In this document: in pieces, positions 13,090 to 19,674 of the stretch | How positions within the stretch are numbered: the first letter of the stretch is position 1 | Layout: each line of letters starts with the position of its first letter | Assembly: GCA_019418235.1 (NCBI GenBank) | Contig: DYCH01000072.1 | Coordinates: forward strand, 1-23,452 | Source of the DNA: Sutterella sp. | GTDB taxonomy: Bacteria; Pseudomonadota; Gammaproteobacteria; Burkholderiales; Burkholderiaceae_F | Direction of reading: 5' to 3' | Length of the DNA stretch: 23,452 nucleotides | Made by a program: the position numbers and the translations under genes | Notes under the pieces: generated by a model | The model's input: the letters and a program-made list of their open reading frames with translations, nothing else | Databases searched by the model: none | Told to the model about the DNA's origin: nothing

Positions 13090-14094
13090 ATGGCCAACAC
13101 CACCTTGTTGAAGCCGACCACCATCGAAGCTGTGGTCGACGAAAATAATCCCAATCTCGCTGTTGTTACGCTCGAACCGTTTGAACGCGGTTACGGTCAT
13201 ACGTTAGGCAATGCTTTGCGTCGCATTTTGCTCGCCAGCATGGTCGGCTATGCTCCTACTGAAGCTCAAATCAGCGGTGTCGTACATGAATACTCTCAAA
13301 TCGATGGCGTTTTAGAAGACGTTGTTGACATTCTTTTGAATTTGAAGGGCGTTGTCTTCAAGCTTGAAGGCCGTGATGAAGTCACGTTGACGTTGCATAA
13401 GAATTCTGAAGGTGTTGTGACGGCTGCCGACTTCGATTTGCCGCATGACGTGACCATCGTTAACCCGGATCACGTGATTGCTCACTTGGCTGTCAACGGT
13501 AAGCTTGACATGCAAGTTAAGGTTGAAAAGGGCCGCGGTTATCAAACCGGTGACATGCGCGCTTTCCGTGATGACTACTCCAAGACCACGATCGGTCGTA
13601 TCATCATGGATGCTTCCTTTAGCCCGATCCGCCGTGTAGCCTACGAAGTTAGCGCTGCTCGTGTGGCTCAACGTACCGACCTCGATAAGTTGGTGATGAC
13701 GATCGAAACCAACGGTGCGATCGATCCGGAACAAGCTTTGCGTGAATCTGTTCACATCCTCCAAGACCAATTGACCGTCTTTGGCTCCATCAAGAGCGAA
13801 CAAGCCGGCAAGAGCCCGGTTGAAGAAGATGTCAACAATCCGCCTCCGCTCGATCCGATCCTCATGCGTCCGGTTGACGACCTCGAATTGACGGTCCGTT
13901 CTGCCAACTGCTTGAAGGGTGAACAAGTCTTCTACATCGGTGACTTGATTCAACGTACGGAAAACGAATTGCTCAAGACCCCGAACCTCGGCCGTAAGTC
14001 CTTGAACGAAATTAAGGAAGTTTTGGCTGCTCACGGTTTGACCTTGGGTATGAAGTTGGAAAACTGGCCTCCCGCCGGTTTGGACCAACACTAA
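13090..14094 (+). CDS. rpoA: DNA-directed RNA polymerase subunit alpha
   Basis: The 334-residue product (E. coli 329) has the alpha N-terminal dimerisation domain, with the signatures LEPFERGYGHTLGNALRRIL and KLDMQVKVEKGRGYQ, a linker around residues 233-250, and the C-terminal domain LMRPVDDLELTVRSANCLKG that binds UP elements and activators (RSANCLK includes the Arg265-equivalent). ATG 13090 was chosen over an in-frame TTG at 13069, because AAGGA (13073-13077) lies between them and serves the ATG. It assembles beta and beta' into core polymerase. Confidence 0.98.
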   Translation: MANTTLLKPTTIEAVVDENNPNLAVVTLEPFERGYGHTLGNALRRILLASMVGYAPTEAQISGVVHEYSQIDGVLEDVVDILLNLKGVVFKLEGRDEVTLTLHKNSEGVVTAADFDLPHDVTIVNPDHVIAHLAVNGKLDMQVKVEKGRGYQTGDMRAFRDDYSKTTIGRIIMDASFSPIRRVAYEVSAARVAQRTDLDKLVMTIETNGAIDPEQALRESVHILQDQLTVFGSIKSEQAGKSPVEEDVNNPPPLDPILMRPVDDLELTVRSANCLKGEQVFYIGDLIQRTENELLKTPNLGRKSLNEIKEVLAAHGLTLGMKLENWPPAGLDQH

Positions 14095-14104
14095 TTTTTA
14101 GCAC

Positions 14105-14133
14105 TTGCTAAATTGGGGACGAGAGGTTACAAT
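14105..14133 (+). promoter_or_regulatory. Promoter for rplQ
   Basis: The -35 TTGCTA (14105-14110) is separated by 17 bp from the -10 TACAAT (14128-14133). The -35 again fits CTTGCnn. A perfect 9-bp inverted repeat, GGGACGAGA (14116-14124) and TCTCGTCCC (14133-14141), encloses the -10, as at rpsJ. Transcription would start near 14140. Confidence 0.65.
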
Positions 14134-14141
14134 CTCGTCCC
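14116..14141 (+). repeat. Perfect 9-bp inverted repeat around the rplQ -10
   Basis: GGGACGAGA (14116-14124) and TCTCGTCCC (14133-14141) are exact reverse complements around an 8-base loop that holds most of the -10. As RNA from rpoA it would be a stable hairpin, but no T-run follows. As DNA it resembles an operator over the spacer and start site. Confidence 0.65.
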
Positions 14142-14142
14142 T

Positions 14143-14223
14143 TGAGTCTCTTTGACTCAGTTACCCGCCCGCCAGACTCAGTCTGGATAGAAGAAGATGG
14201 GATAACGATTCTCTTTGAGAATC
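14143..14223 (+). promoter_or_regulatory. Three consecutive hairpins in the rplQ leader
   Basis: TGAGTC-TCTTT-GACTCA (14143-14159), CCAGAC-TCA-GTCTGG (14172-14186) and GATTCTC-TTT-GAGAATC (14207-14223) are three separate perfect hairpins in the roughly 115-nt leader. The rplQ ribosome-binding site AAGGA (14242-14246) is single-stranded and lies about 20 bases after the last. They may control L17 synthesis independently of rpoA. No known family was recognised. Confidence 0.55.
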
Positions 14224-14254
14224 AATAGACTAACTATTTATAAGGAAATTAAAA

Positions 14255-14653
14255 ATGCGTCACCGTCATGGTTTACGTAAGTTAAATCGCACCAGCGCTC
14301 ACCGTCTCGCTATGCTCCGCAACATGATGAACTCTTTGTTGCGTCACGAAGCTATCAAGACCACGTTGCCCAAGGCCAAGGAATTGCGCCGTGTCATCGA
14401 ACCGATGATCACGTTGGGTAAGGAACCGACCGTTGCTAACAAGCGTTTGGCTTTTGCCCGTTTGCGCGATCGTGAAATGGTTACGAAGCTCTTTAACGAA
14501 ATCGGCCCGCGCTTTGCAAACCGCAACGGCGGCTACACCCGTATTTTGAAGATGGGTTTCCGCGTTGGTGACAATGCTCCGATGGCTTACATGGAATTGG
14601 TCGAAAAGGCCGCTCCGGTTGCTGAAGAAGCCACGGAAGCCAAGGCTGAATAA
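14255..14653 (+). CDS. rplQ: 50S ribosomal protein L17
   Basis: The 132-residue product begins MRHRHGLRKLNRTSAHRLAM, the invariant L17 start, with KTTLPKAKELRRVIEPMITL and the C-terminal GGYTRILKMGFRVGDNAPMA. The last ~15 residues are Ala/Glu-rich, an extension common in proteobacterial L17. L17 is a structural large-subunit protein near the tunnel exit. The gene has its own promoter and leader, so it can be expressed apart from rpoA, and a strong terminator follows. Confidence 0.98.
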   Translation: MRHRHGLRKLNRTSAHRLAMLRNMMNSLLRHEAIKTTLPKAKELRRVIEPMITLGKEPTVANKRLAFARLRDREMVTKLFNEIGPRFANRNGGYTRILKMGFRVGDNAPMAYMELVEKAAPVAEEATEAKAE

Positions 14654-14689
14654 TAGCGATTAACTTAAGCAGCAGCTTGAGTTTTTCCG

Positions 14690-14721
14690 AAAGGGAGAGT
14701 TCTTAGAACTTTCCCTTTTTT
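14690..14721 (+). terminator. Intrinsic terminator after rplQ
   Basis: AAAGGGAGAGTTC (14690-14702) and GAACTTTCCCTTT (14706-14718) form a 13-bp stem with one G-U pair and a TTA loop, followed by more T (six in a row, 14716-14721). It closes the alpha cluster. A smaller hairpin CTTAAGC/GCTTGAG lies just upstream. Confidence 0.9.
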
Positions 14722-14841
14722 CGTAAGAGCTATCAAAATCGCCTATATTGCGTTTTTAGAGTTTTGGTAATCTATTCATTAAATTCTTTTAAAAGACGTT
14801 TGTGTGGCTTTTTAATGCCTTTTTTGAAGAAATGATAAGAA

Positions 14842-15234
14842 ATGGCTGAATTAAATTCCGAAAGAATTGATAAATGGCTTTGGGCTTCTCGCTTTTTTAA
14901 AACCCGCAGTCTTGCCCAAGAGGCAATTGAATTAGGGCGAGTACGTGTCAATGGCGAACGTGTAAAACCCGCTAAAGAAGTGAAATTGTCCGATCGACTC
15001 GAAATTCATCGTGGTGAAGATATTTACGAAGTTTTGGTGGCAGGCTTTAATCTTCAACGAGGACCGGCCGCAACGGCCCAGTTGATGTACATGGAAACGG
15101 AAGCAGGGCGCATGAGAAGAGAGCAAAATGCTCAGATGCGTAAGCTCGCTGTCGAACCCGCAACGGATCGCACGACTAAAGGTCGTCCAACGAAGCGTGA
15201 GGGCAGAGAGCTGCGAAAGGTTCGTGGGTATTAA
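14842..15234 (+). CDS. hslR: S4-domain RNA-binding protein, Hsp15 (HslR) family
   Basis: The 130-residue product has an N-terminal S4 domain (residues about 8-65) with RIDKWLWASRFFKTRSLAQE and GRVRVNGERVKPAKEVKLSD, then a basic C-terminal tail ending in TKREGRELRKVRGY. This is the layout of Hsp15 (E. coli HslR, 133 residues), which binds free 50S subunits carrying nascent peptidyl-tRNA after heat shock and helps recycle them. The ATG is chosen from the conserved start; only a weak purine stretch precedes it. Codon use is less biased than in the ribosomal genes, which fits lower expression. Confidence 0.88.
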   Translation: MAELNSERIDKWLWASRFFKTRSLAQEAIELGRVRVNGERVKPAKEVKLSDRLEIHRGEDIYEVLVAGFNLQRGPAATAQLMYMETEAGRMRREQNAQMRKLAVEPATDRTTKGRPTKREGRELRKVRGY

Positions 15235-15248
15235 GAAGCCGTTACAAC

Positions 15249-15280
15249 AAAAAAGCACCGAGTTTTTTCGATGCTTTTTT
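15249..15280. terminator. Bidirectional terminator between hslR and engB
   Basis: AAAAAAGCA (15249-15257) and TGCTTTTTT (15272-15280) form a 9-bp stem flanked by A and T runs. It therefore works for hslR (plus) and engB (minus), whose 3' ends face each other 51 bases apart. It is placed immediately after both stop codons. Confidence 0.85.
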
Positions 15281-15285
15281 GATCT

Positions 15286-15927
15286 CTATTCAACGTCAAT
15301 GATTTCTTCGCGATTAATCCACTTCAAAAGTGTTTCTCGCAATTCATCAACGCCTTCACGCTTTAAGCCCGAGAAAAGCTGCACGGTGACGTGTGGCCCC
15401 ATTTGTTTTGCGACTTCGCGAGCTTGACGCAGAGCGTCTTTTTTGCCCTGATTATTGAGCTGGTCGGCCTTATTGAGCAAAAAGTGCAAACGCACGGGAC
15501 GGGTGCTTAAAAAGTCGATGACCCATTGGTCGGTCGGCATGAAAGGACGACGGGCATCCATAACAATGACGATACCGGTGAGGTTACTGCGGTCAGCCAA
15601 ATAACCGCCAATGAGTTCAGACCACGTTTTACGTGTTTGCTCAGCTGCTTTAGCAAAGCCATAACCCGGTAAGTCCACGAGGTCAGCCACGTGCGTGCGT
15701 CCGCCTTCTTCGTTTTTCTTTGTCAACGAAAAGAAGTTAATGAGTTGCGTGCGCCCCGGCGTTTTGGAAGCAAATGCCAAACGTCCTTGACGAGTTAAAA
15801 CATTAATGGTCGTTGATTTACCGGCGTTAGAGCGGCCTGCAAAGGCAATTTCAGGAACTTCCATTGTCGGGAGACCGGAAATTTGCGAAACCGATAAACG
15901 GAAACGAGCGCTGTCGAATAAACTCAA
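15286..15927 (-). CDS. engB: Ribosome biogenesis GTP-binding protein EngB (YihA/YsxC)
   Basis: The 213-residue product is a TRAFAC-class GTPase needed for late 50S assembly. Motifs: G1 GRSNAGKST (31-39), G2 around TPGRT (56-60), G3 DLPG (85-88), G4 NKAD (152-155) and G5 SGLK (186-189). The start is TTG at 15927, with AGAGG eight bases upstream on the minus strand. The resulting N-terminus MSLFDSARFRLSV parallels other beta-proteobacterial EngB proteins, while the next ATG (residue 22) would truncate the leading strand. It has its own transcription unit, being preceded by a strong terminator of the upstream gene and followed by the shared terminator with hslR. Confidence 0.95.
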   Translation of the reverse strand: MSLFDSARFRLSVSQISGLPTMEVPEIAFAGRSNAGKSTTINVLTRQGRLAFASKTPGRTQLINFFSLTKKNEEGGRTHVADLVDLPGYGFAKAAEQTRKTWSELIGGYLADRSNLTGIVIVMDARRPFMPTDQWVIDFLSTRPVRLHFLLNKADQLNNQGKKDALRQAREVAKQMGPHVTVQLFSGLKREGVDELRETLLKWINREEIIDVE

Positions 15928-15999
15928 GGCAATTACCTCTTAAAATAATTTGAATCCAATGATCGAACTGCAATCTTACACGCAAGAAGGACTCATGTG

Positions 16000-16039
16000 A
16001 AAACCTCCCCACTATTGTTTCGATAGTGGGGAGGTTTTT
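16000..16039 (-). terminator. Strong terminator after the YidE-family gene
   Basis: AAAACCTCCCCACTAT (16000-16015) and ATAGTGGGGAGGTTTT (16023-16038) form a perfect 16-bp stem around a 7-base loop. On the minus strand it ends with TTTT and lies 18 bases after the transporter stop codon. The symmetry also allows it to act on the plus strand. It isolates engB from upstream transcription. Confidence 0.92.
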
Positions 16040-16056
16040 CGTGATTTTCCTTACCT

Positions 16057-17739
16057 TTAAATGGTGACGAAATTCCACATAATGAGTAGCACCAATTGAC
16101 CGGTCAAAATACGCAAGAACATGGCAAGCGGATAAACCGTTGAGTAAGCCACTGCCGAGCTATTTTTCTCAGACAAGGTTGCTGCGTAGGCCAAAGTGGG
16201 AGGATCCGTTGTTGCCCCGGCTAAAAGACCTACGATGCTATGGTAGTTGATCTTAAAGTAGTGACGTGCGATGCAACCCACGATAATCAACGGAATAATG
16301 GTCACAAAGAGACCCAAAACAACGTACAAAGGACCATTACCCACCACCAAAGCATCAACGAACTTCGTCCCGGCAGATAAACCTACACTGGCCAGAAAGA
16401 GCGCAATACCAAGTTCTCGAACCATGAGATTGGCCGAAGACGTGGTGTAAGTGACCAACTTAAAGGTTGGCCCATAACGGCCCAGCAAAATAGCGATGAT
16501 CAAGGGACCACCTGCCAAACCGAGCTTTAACGGCACGGGCATTCCAGGGATGACGATCGGTAAAGAACCGAACAAAATACCAATCATGATACCAATGAAA
16601 ATGGCAATGAGGTTGGGGTGTTCCAAGTGCTTAATTTTGTTACCCAAGCGTGCTTCTAAGCGAGCCAAAGAGTTTTCTGGACCCACACAGTAGAGTTGGT
16701 CACCCATTTGAATATGCAGGCTTTGATAGGGGAATAACTGCATACCGGCACGGTAGATACGCGTGATGTTAATGCCGTCGTAGTGACTGAGGTGCAAATC
16801 CGCAATAGAGATGCCGTTGACATCGGGACGCGTTACCACAATACGGCGAGACGTAATGGGGCTATGTTCCGTTGCCAAGTCGATTTCTGTATCTTCTTCC
16901 CCAAAAAAGGCTACGATGGCGCTCTTATTTTCTTCAGCAGAAACAATGCGAACTTTATCGCCGACATGAACTACAGCGGTTGCTGTTGGACTGGAGATCT
17001 CACCCTCGTGCATGATACGAGAGCAAATGAAGGGACGTCCGATAAATTGACGAATATCTCGGATGCTACGATTTTCCAATGCATGATTGGCCACCGTGAC
17101 ATGGAAGTAAATCGGAGCGGCGTTAGTGGCTTGCTCTTCTTCTTCCCAGTGACGGTCTTCTTCCTTCATGTCAATGCGGAAAATCAGACGCAAAACGATG
17201 GCAGTCCCAATGATGGCCACAACGCCTAAAGGATAGGAGCAGGCGTAAGCAATGGCGATGTCTTCGCCTTGATAGCCCATATGGGCAAGAGCTTCTTGTG
17301 TCGCACCCAAGCCCGGCGTGTTGGTCACCGCACCGTAGTGAACACCGAGCATTTGAGCCAAGCTCAAAGTATCGGCAAACATGAAGTAAAGAACAATCGT
17401 GACCACTAAGCTCAAGACCACGGCCAAAATCATCAAGCCGTTGAGGATAATCCCGCCGGATTTAAAAGAAGAGAAAAAGGAAGGACCCACTTGTAAGCCA
17501 ATAAAAAAGACAAACAAGATAAGACCAAAGTCACGAATGAACGATAAAACTTGACCGTTGACTTGGAAGCCAAAATAGTTGAGTGCAAGCCCGGCAAATA
17601 ACACAAACGTGACACCGAGCGAGACACCAAAAACTTTGATTCTTCCCAAACCCATCCCAAGTGCAATCACGATGGAATAAACCAAAAGGATGTGCGCAAT
17701 GGAATCGGGGTTGGTTAGTAAGGAACTCAGCCAATCCAT
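16057..17739 (-). CDS. YidE/AspT-family inner-membrane transporter with two TrkA-C (RCK_C) domains
   Basis: The 560-residue protein has an N-terminal membrane half (five or six hydrophobic helices, residues about 13-190), two soluble regions that resemble RCK_C/TrkA-C domains (about 205-285 and 290-370, the second around VNGISIADLHLSHYDGINIT), and a C-terminal membrane half (about 375-560). Each half carries the duplicated aspartate-alanine-antiporter-like motif, e.g. HYGAVTNTPGLGATQ and LLAGATTDPPTLAYA. This is the architecture of E. coli YidE and YbjL (about 553-561 residues). The substrate is not deducible; AspT exchanges aspartate and alanine, but orphans of the family are mostly unassigned. 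It is transcribed alone, with AGGA 12 bases before its ATG. Confidence 0.88.
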   Translation of the reverse strand: MDWLSSLLTNPDSIAHILLVYSIVIALGMGLGRIKVFGVSLGVTFVLFAGLALNYFGFQVNGQVLSFIRDFGLILFVFFIGLQVGPSFFSSFKSGGIILNGLMILAVVLSLVVTIVLYFMFADTLSLAQMLGVHYGAVTNTPGLGATQEALAHMGYQGEDIAIAYACSYPLGVVAIIGTAIVLRLIFRIDMKEEDRHWEEEEQATNAAPIYFHVTVANHALENRSIRDIRQFIGRPFICSRIMHEGEISSPTATAVVHVGDKVRIVSAEENKSAIVAFFGEEDTEIDLATEHSPITSRRIVVTRPDVNGISIADLHLSHYDGINITRIYRAGMQLFPYQSLHIQMGDQLYCVGPENSLARLEARLGNKIKHLEHPNLIAIFIGIMIGILFGSLPIVIPGMPVPLKLGLAGGPLIIAILLGRYGPTFKLVTYTTSSANLMVRELGIALFLASVGLSAGTKFVDALVVGNGPLYVVLGLFVTIIPLIIVGCIARHYFKINYHSIVGLLAGATTDPPTLAYAATLSEKNSSAVAYSTVYPLAMFLRILTGQLVLLIMWNFVTI

Positions 17740-17760
17740 GGTGATAAAGATTTCCTAAAA

Positions 17761-17794
17761 CAATAATTATTGAATGAGGCAACTCTATCACCAA
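17761..17794 (-). promoter_or_regulatory. Candidate promoter of the YidE-family gene
   Basis: On the minus strand TTGGTG (17789-17794) and AATAAT (17766-17771) are separated by 17 bp. The -10 lies in a perfect 12-bp palindrome, CAATAATTATTG (17761-17772), which could be an operator or only AT-rich symmetry. The start site would be roughly 20 bases before the ATG. Confidence 0.4.
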
Positions 17795-17802
17795 GATTTA
17801 CG

Positions 17803-17832
17803 CTCGGCACTAGTGAAAACACTATCACCGAG
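17803..17832. terminator. Imperfect stem-loop downstream of lysA
   Basis: CTCGGCACTAGTG (17803-17815) and CACTATCACCGAG (17820-17832) pair as two five-base stems separated by a 3-base internal mismatch, with an AAAA loop. On the minus strand, downstream of lysA, no T-run follows; on the plus strand GGGGCTTTTT follows. Its value as the lysA terminator is therefore uncertain. Confidence 0.4.
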
Positions 17833-17850
17833 GGGCTTTTTATGTAAATA

Positions 17851-19125
17851 TTAGATAAGACGCTCTAATAGCCAAGTGTCTTCGATATTTTGACGATGAC
17901 GAATCAGGAAACTTCGATCCTGATCAATCAAAATTTCAGCCACCAGCGGACGGGAGTTGTAGTTACTGGCCATGCTCATGCCATAGGCACCCGCAACGGT
18001 TATGGCAAGGCACTGTCCCGCCTCTGTCTTCAGAACACGCTTTCTACCCAACCAGTCGCTAGATTCGCACACGGGGCCCACGATATCGTAAGTTTGAGCC
18101 GTTAAGTGTTCTTGGATTTGAATGGGAAGAATGGGCATCCATGCTTCATAAAGGGCCGGTCGCATCATCTCCGTCATACCGGCATCGACCACTAAAAAGT
18201 TTTTAACCGGTGTTTTCTTGATGTATTGCACCGTTGTGAGTAAGGCACCGGCATTGGCAACCATGGAACGACCAGGTTCAAAAATCATCGATAAGTGGCC
18301 TAAACCACGATCAATCATCTTTTGGTGCAATTGACGCGTCAACTCTGTGATGTCCAGGGGCGTTTCATCTTGGTATCGAACGCCGACACCGCCGCCGAAA
18401 TCAACGTGTTCAAGCGTGATGCCTTCGTCTTGAAGGTGGATAACTAAGTCGAGGATTTTGTCACACGCATCAAGGTACGGTGACATATCAGTAAGTTGAG
18501 AGCCGATGTGACTATCAATCCCCACTACCTTTAACCAACGACTTTGATGTGCGTAGCGATAAAGCGCAAGGCACTCATCGTAATCAACGCCGAACTTGTT
18601 GTTTTTAAGACCCGTTGAAATGTAAGGGTGAGTGTGCGCATCCACATCGGGGTTAACTCGAACGGAAATTGGCGCAACGTGATTGATGCGTGCGGCAACC
18701 GTTTCAATACGAGAAAGCTCAGGGATGCTCTCCACATTAAAGCACTTGATGCCGACATTAAGAGCCAACTCAATTTCAGCTTCTGTTTTGGCAACGCCGG
18801 AAAACGTAACATTGTGTGGGTTACCGCCAGCATGCAACACACGCATGAGTTCTCCACCAGAGACAATGTCAAAGCCACTTCCTAATTGAGTAAGCAGTTG
18901 CAAAATCGCAATGTTGGCATTGGCTTTGACGGCGTAGCAAATGAGGTGCGGAAAGCCCTTTAATGCTTGCGTGTAAGCCTCGTAAGCTTTTACGATAGAG
19001 TCTTTTGAGTAGACGTAAAGGGGCGTACCGTAATCGCGAGCAAGATCGGCTAACTTGACGTTTTCACAATAAAGGTCATTGCCGCAGTAGTGCCATTGCG
19101 GTCCCGGCAAAAAGGTATCAGCCAT
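17851..19125 (-). CDS. lysA: Diaminopimelate decarboxylase
   Basis: The 424-residue enzyme decarboxylates meso-diaminopimelate to L-lysine with pyridoxal phosphate, the last step of lysine synthesis. It is a fold-III decarboxylase: the PLP lysine is K67 in CYAVKANAN, with HIGSQ (206-210), the glycine-rich FGGGVGVR (243-250), EPGR (283-286) and the active-site CESSD (353-357) all present. ATG 19125 is chosen, with CGGAG 6 bases upstream. An in-frame TTG at 19143 would put the ribosome-binding site inside the gene. It is cotranscribed behind lptM with a 27-base gap, an arrangement conserved in beta-proteobacteria. Confidence 0.97.
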   Translation of the reverse strand: MADTFLPGPQWHYCGNDLYCENVKLADLARDYGTPLYVYSKDSIVKAYEAYTQALKGFPHLICYAVKANANIAILQLLTQLGSGFDIVSGGELMRVLHAGGNPHNVTFSGVAKTEAEIELALNVGIKCFNVESIPELSRIETVAARINHVAPISVRVNPDVDAHTHPYISTGLKNNKFGVDYDECLALYRYAHQSRWLKVVGIDSHIGSQLTDMSPYLDACDKILDLVIHLQDEGITLEHVDFGGGVGVRYQDETPLDITELTRQLHQKMIDRGLGHLSMIFEPGRSMVANAGALLTTVQYIKKTPVKNFLVVDAGMTEMMRPALYEAWMPILPIQIQEHLTAQTYDIVGPVCESSDWLGRKRVLKTEAGQCLAITVAGAYGMSMASNYNSRPLVAEILIDQDRSFLIRHRQNIEDTWLLERLI

Positions 19126-19152
19126 AAAAGTCTCCGTAGGCAATGACCAATG

Positions 19153-19317
19153 TTACGGTTGAGTGCCTTGTTGGGTGTCCACCGTCGTATTTTCAACGCT
19201 TTCAATGGATTCGGTCGGCATCGGTGCCTTTTGGGGCATATAAAGACCACTCTTGAGGCCACAAGCAGTCAGTAAAATAGAGCTGACAAGAATCGCTAAA
19301 ATTTTAAAACGGTTCAT
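19153..19317 (-). CDS. lptM: Small outer-membrane lipoprotein of the LptM (YifL) family
   Basis: A 54-residue frame from ATG 19317 encodes MNRFKILAILVSSILLTACG, a signal peptide with the lipobox LTAC, so Cys19 would be lipidated after SPase II cleavage. The mature part is short and polar, beginning GLKSGLYMPQKAPMPTESIE. The motif CGLKSGLYMP matches the LptM/YifL class, whose E. coli member assists LptD maturation in the LPS translocon. The gene sits directly upstream of lysA and 27 bases from the divergent cyaY start, the usual beta-proteobacterial layout. It is easily missed because it is below common length cut-offs. Confidence 0.88.
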   Translation of the reverse strand: MNRFKILAILVSSILLTACGLKSGLYMPQKAPMPTESIESVENTTVDTQQGTQP

Positions 19318-19344
19318 AAGAGTAACTTTCAAATTGAATTAACT

Positions 19345-19659
19345 ATGACAGAAACAGAGTTTATCGCACTTGCACAAAAAACTTTTGATGATCTTGAGGC
19401 TTATCTCGAAGCTCTAGGTGAAGATCTGGATATTGAGCGCCAGGGAAACGTCCTCACCATTGAAACCGAGGATGGTTTTCAGATTGTTATCAATCAGCAA
19501 ACGCCCATGAAACAGATTTGGCTAGCAAGCCTCAAGGGTGGCTATCGTTTTGATTGGATTGATGCGCATTGGGTGGCAGCCGCCAAGTCACAAACTATTG
19601 AAGATGTTTTGTCGGGTCTTTTAACGCAAAAGCTCGGCCATAAGGTCGAGCTTTTGTAG
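19345..19659 (+). CDS. cyaY: Iron-sulfur cluster assembly protein CyaY (bacterial frataxin)
   Basis: The 104-residue product has the frataxin fold pattern: an acidic first helix (MTETEFIALAQKTFDDLEAY), strands with GNVLTIETEDGFQIVINQQ, and the signature KQIWLASLKGGYRFDW. CyaY binds iron and modulates the IscS cysteine desulfurase. It is divergent from lptM-lysA with only 27 bases between start codons and has no clear ribosome-binding site, so its promoter probably lies inside lptM. It converges on mrcA, with a terminator-like repeat inside its last codons. Confidence 0.95.
   Translation: MTETEFIALAQKTFDDLEAYLEALGEDLDIERQGNVLTIETEDGFQIVINQQTPMKQIWLASLKGGYRFDWIDAHWVAAAKSQTIEDVLSGLLTQKLGHKVELL
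19627..19656. terminator. Bidirectional terminator embedded in the cyaY 3' end
   Basis: CAAAAGCTCG (19627-19636) and CGAGCTTTTG (19647-19656) are perfect inverted repeats, extended inward by GCC/GGT with one G-U, giving a 13-bp stem and an ATAA loop. It lies inside the last ten sense codons of cyaY and ends at its stop codon. It can also serve mrcA, whose stop is 19 bases away on the other strand. Confidence 0.75.
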
Positions 19660-19674
19660 GGCAGAAATCAAACG

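Noticed and set aside
14722..14841. TATATT near 14750 as -10 of an hslR promoter
   Set aside because: No acceptable -35 is found 16-18 bases upstream. The true promoter of hslR could not be placed.
19126..19143. Upstream TTG start for lysA
   Set aside because: It would add six residues before the conserved start and place the CGGAG ribosome-binding site inside the coding region.
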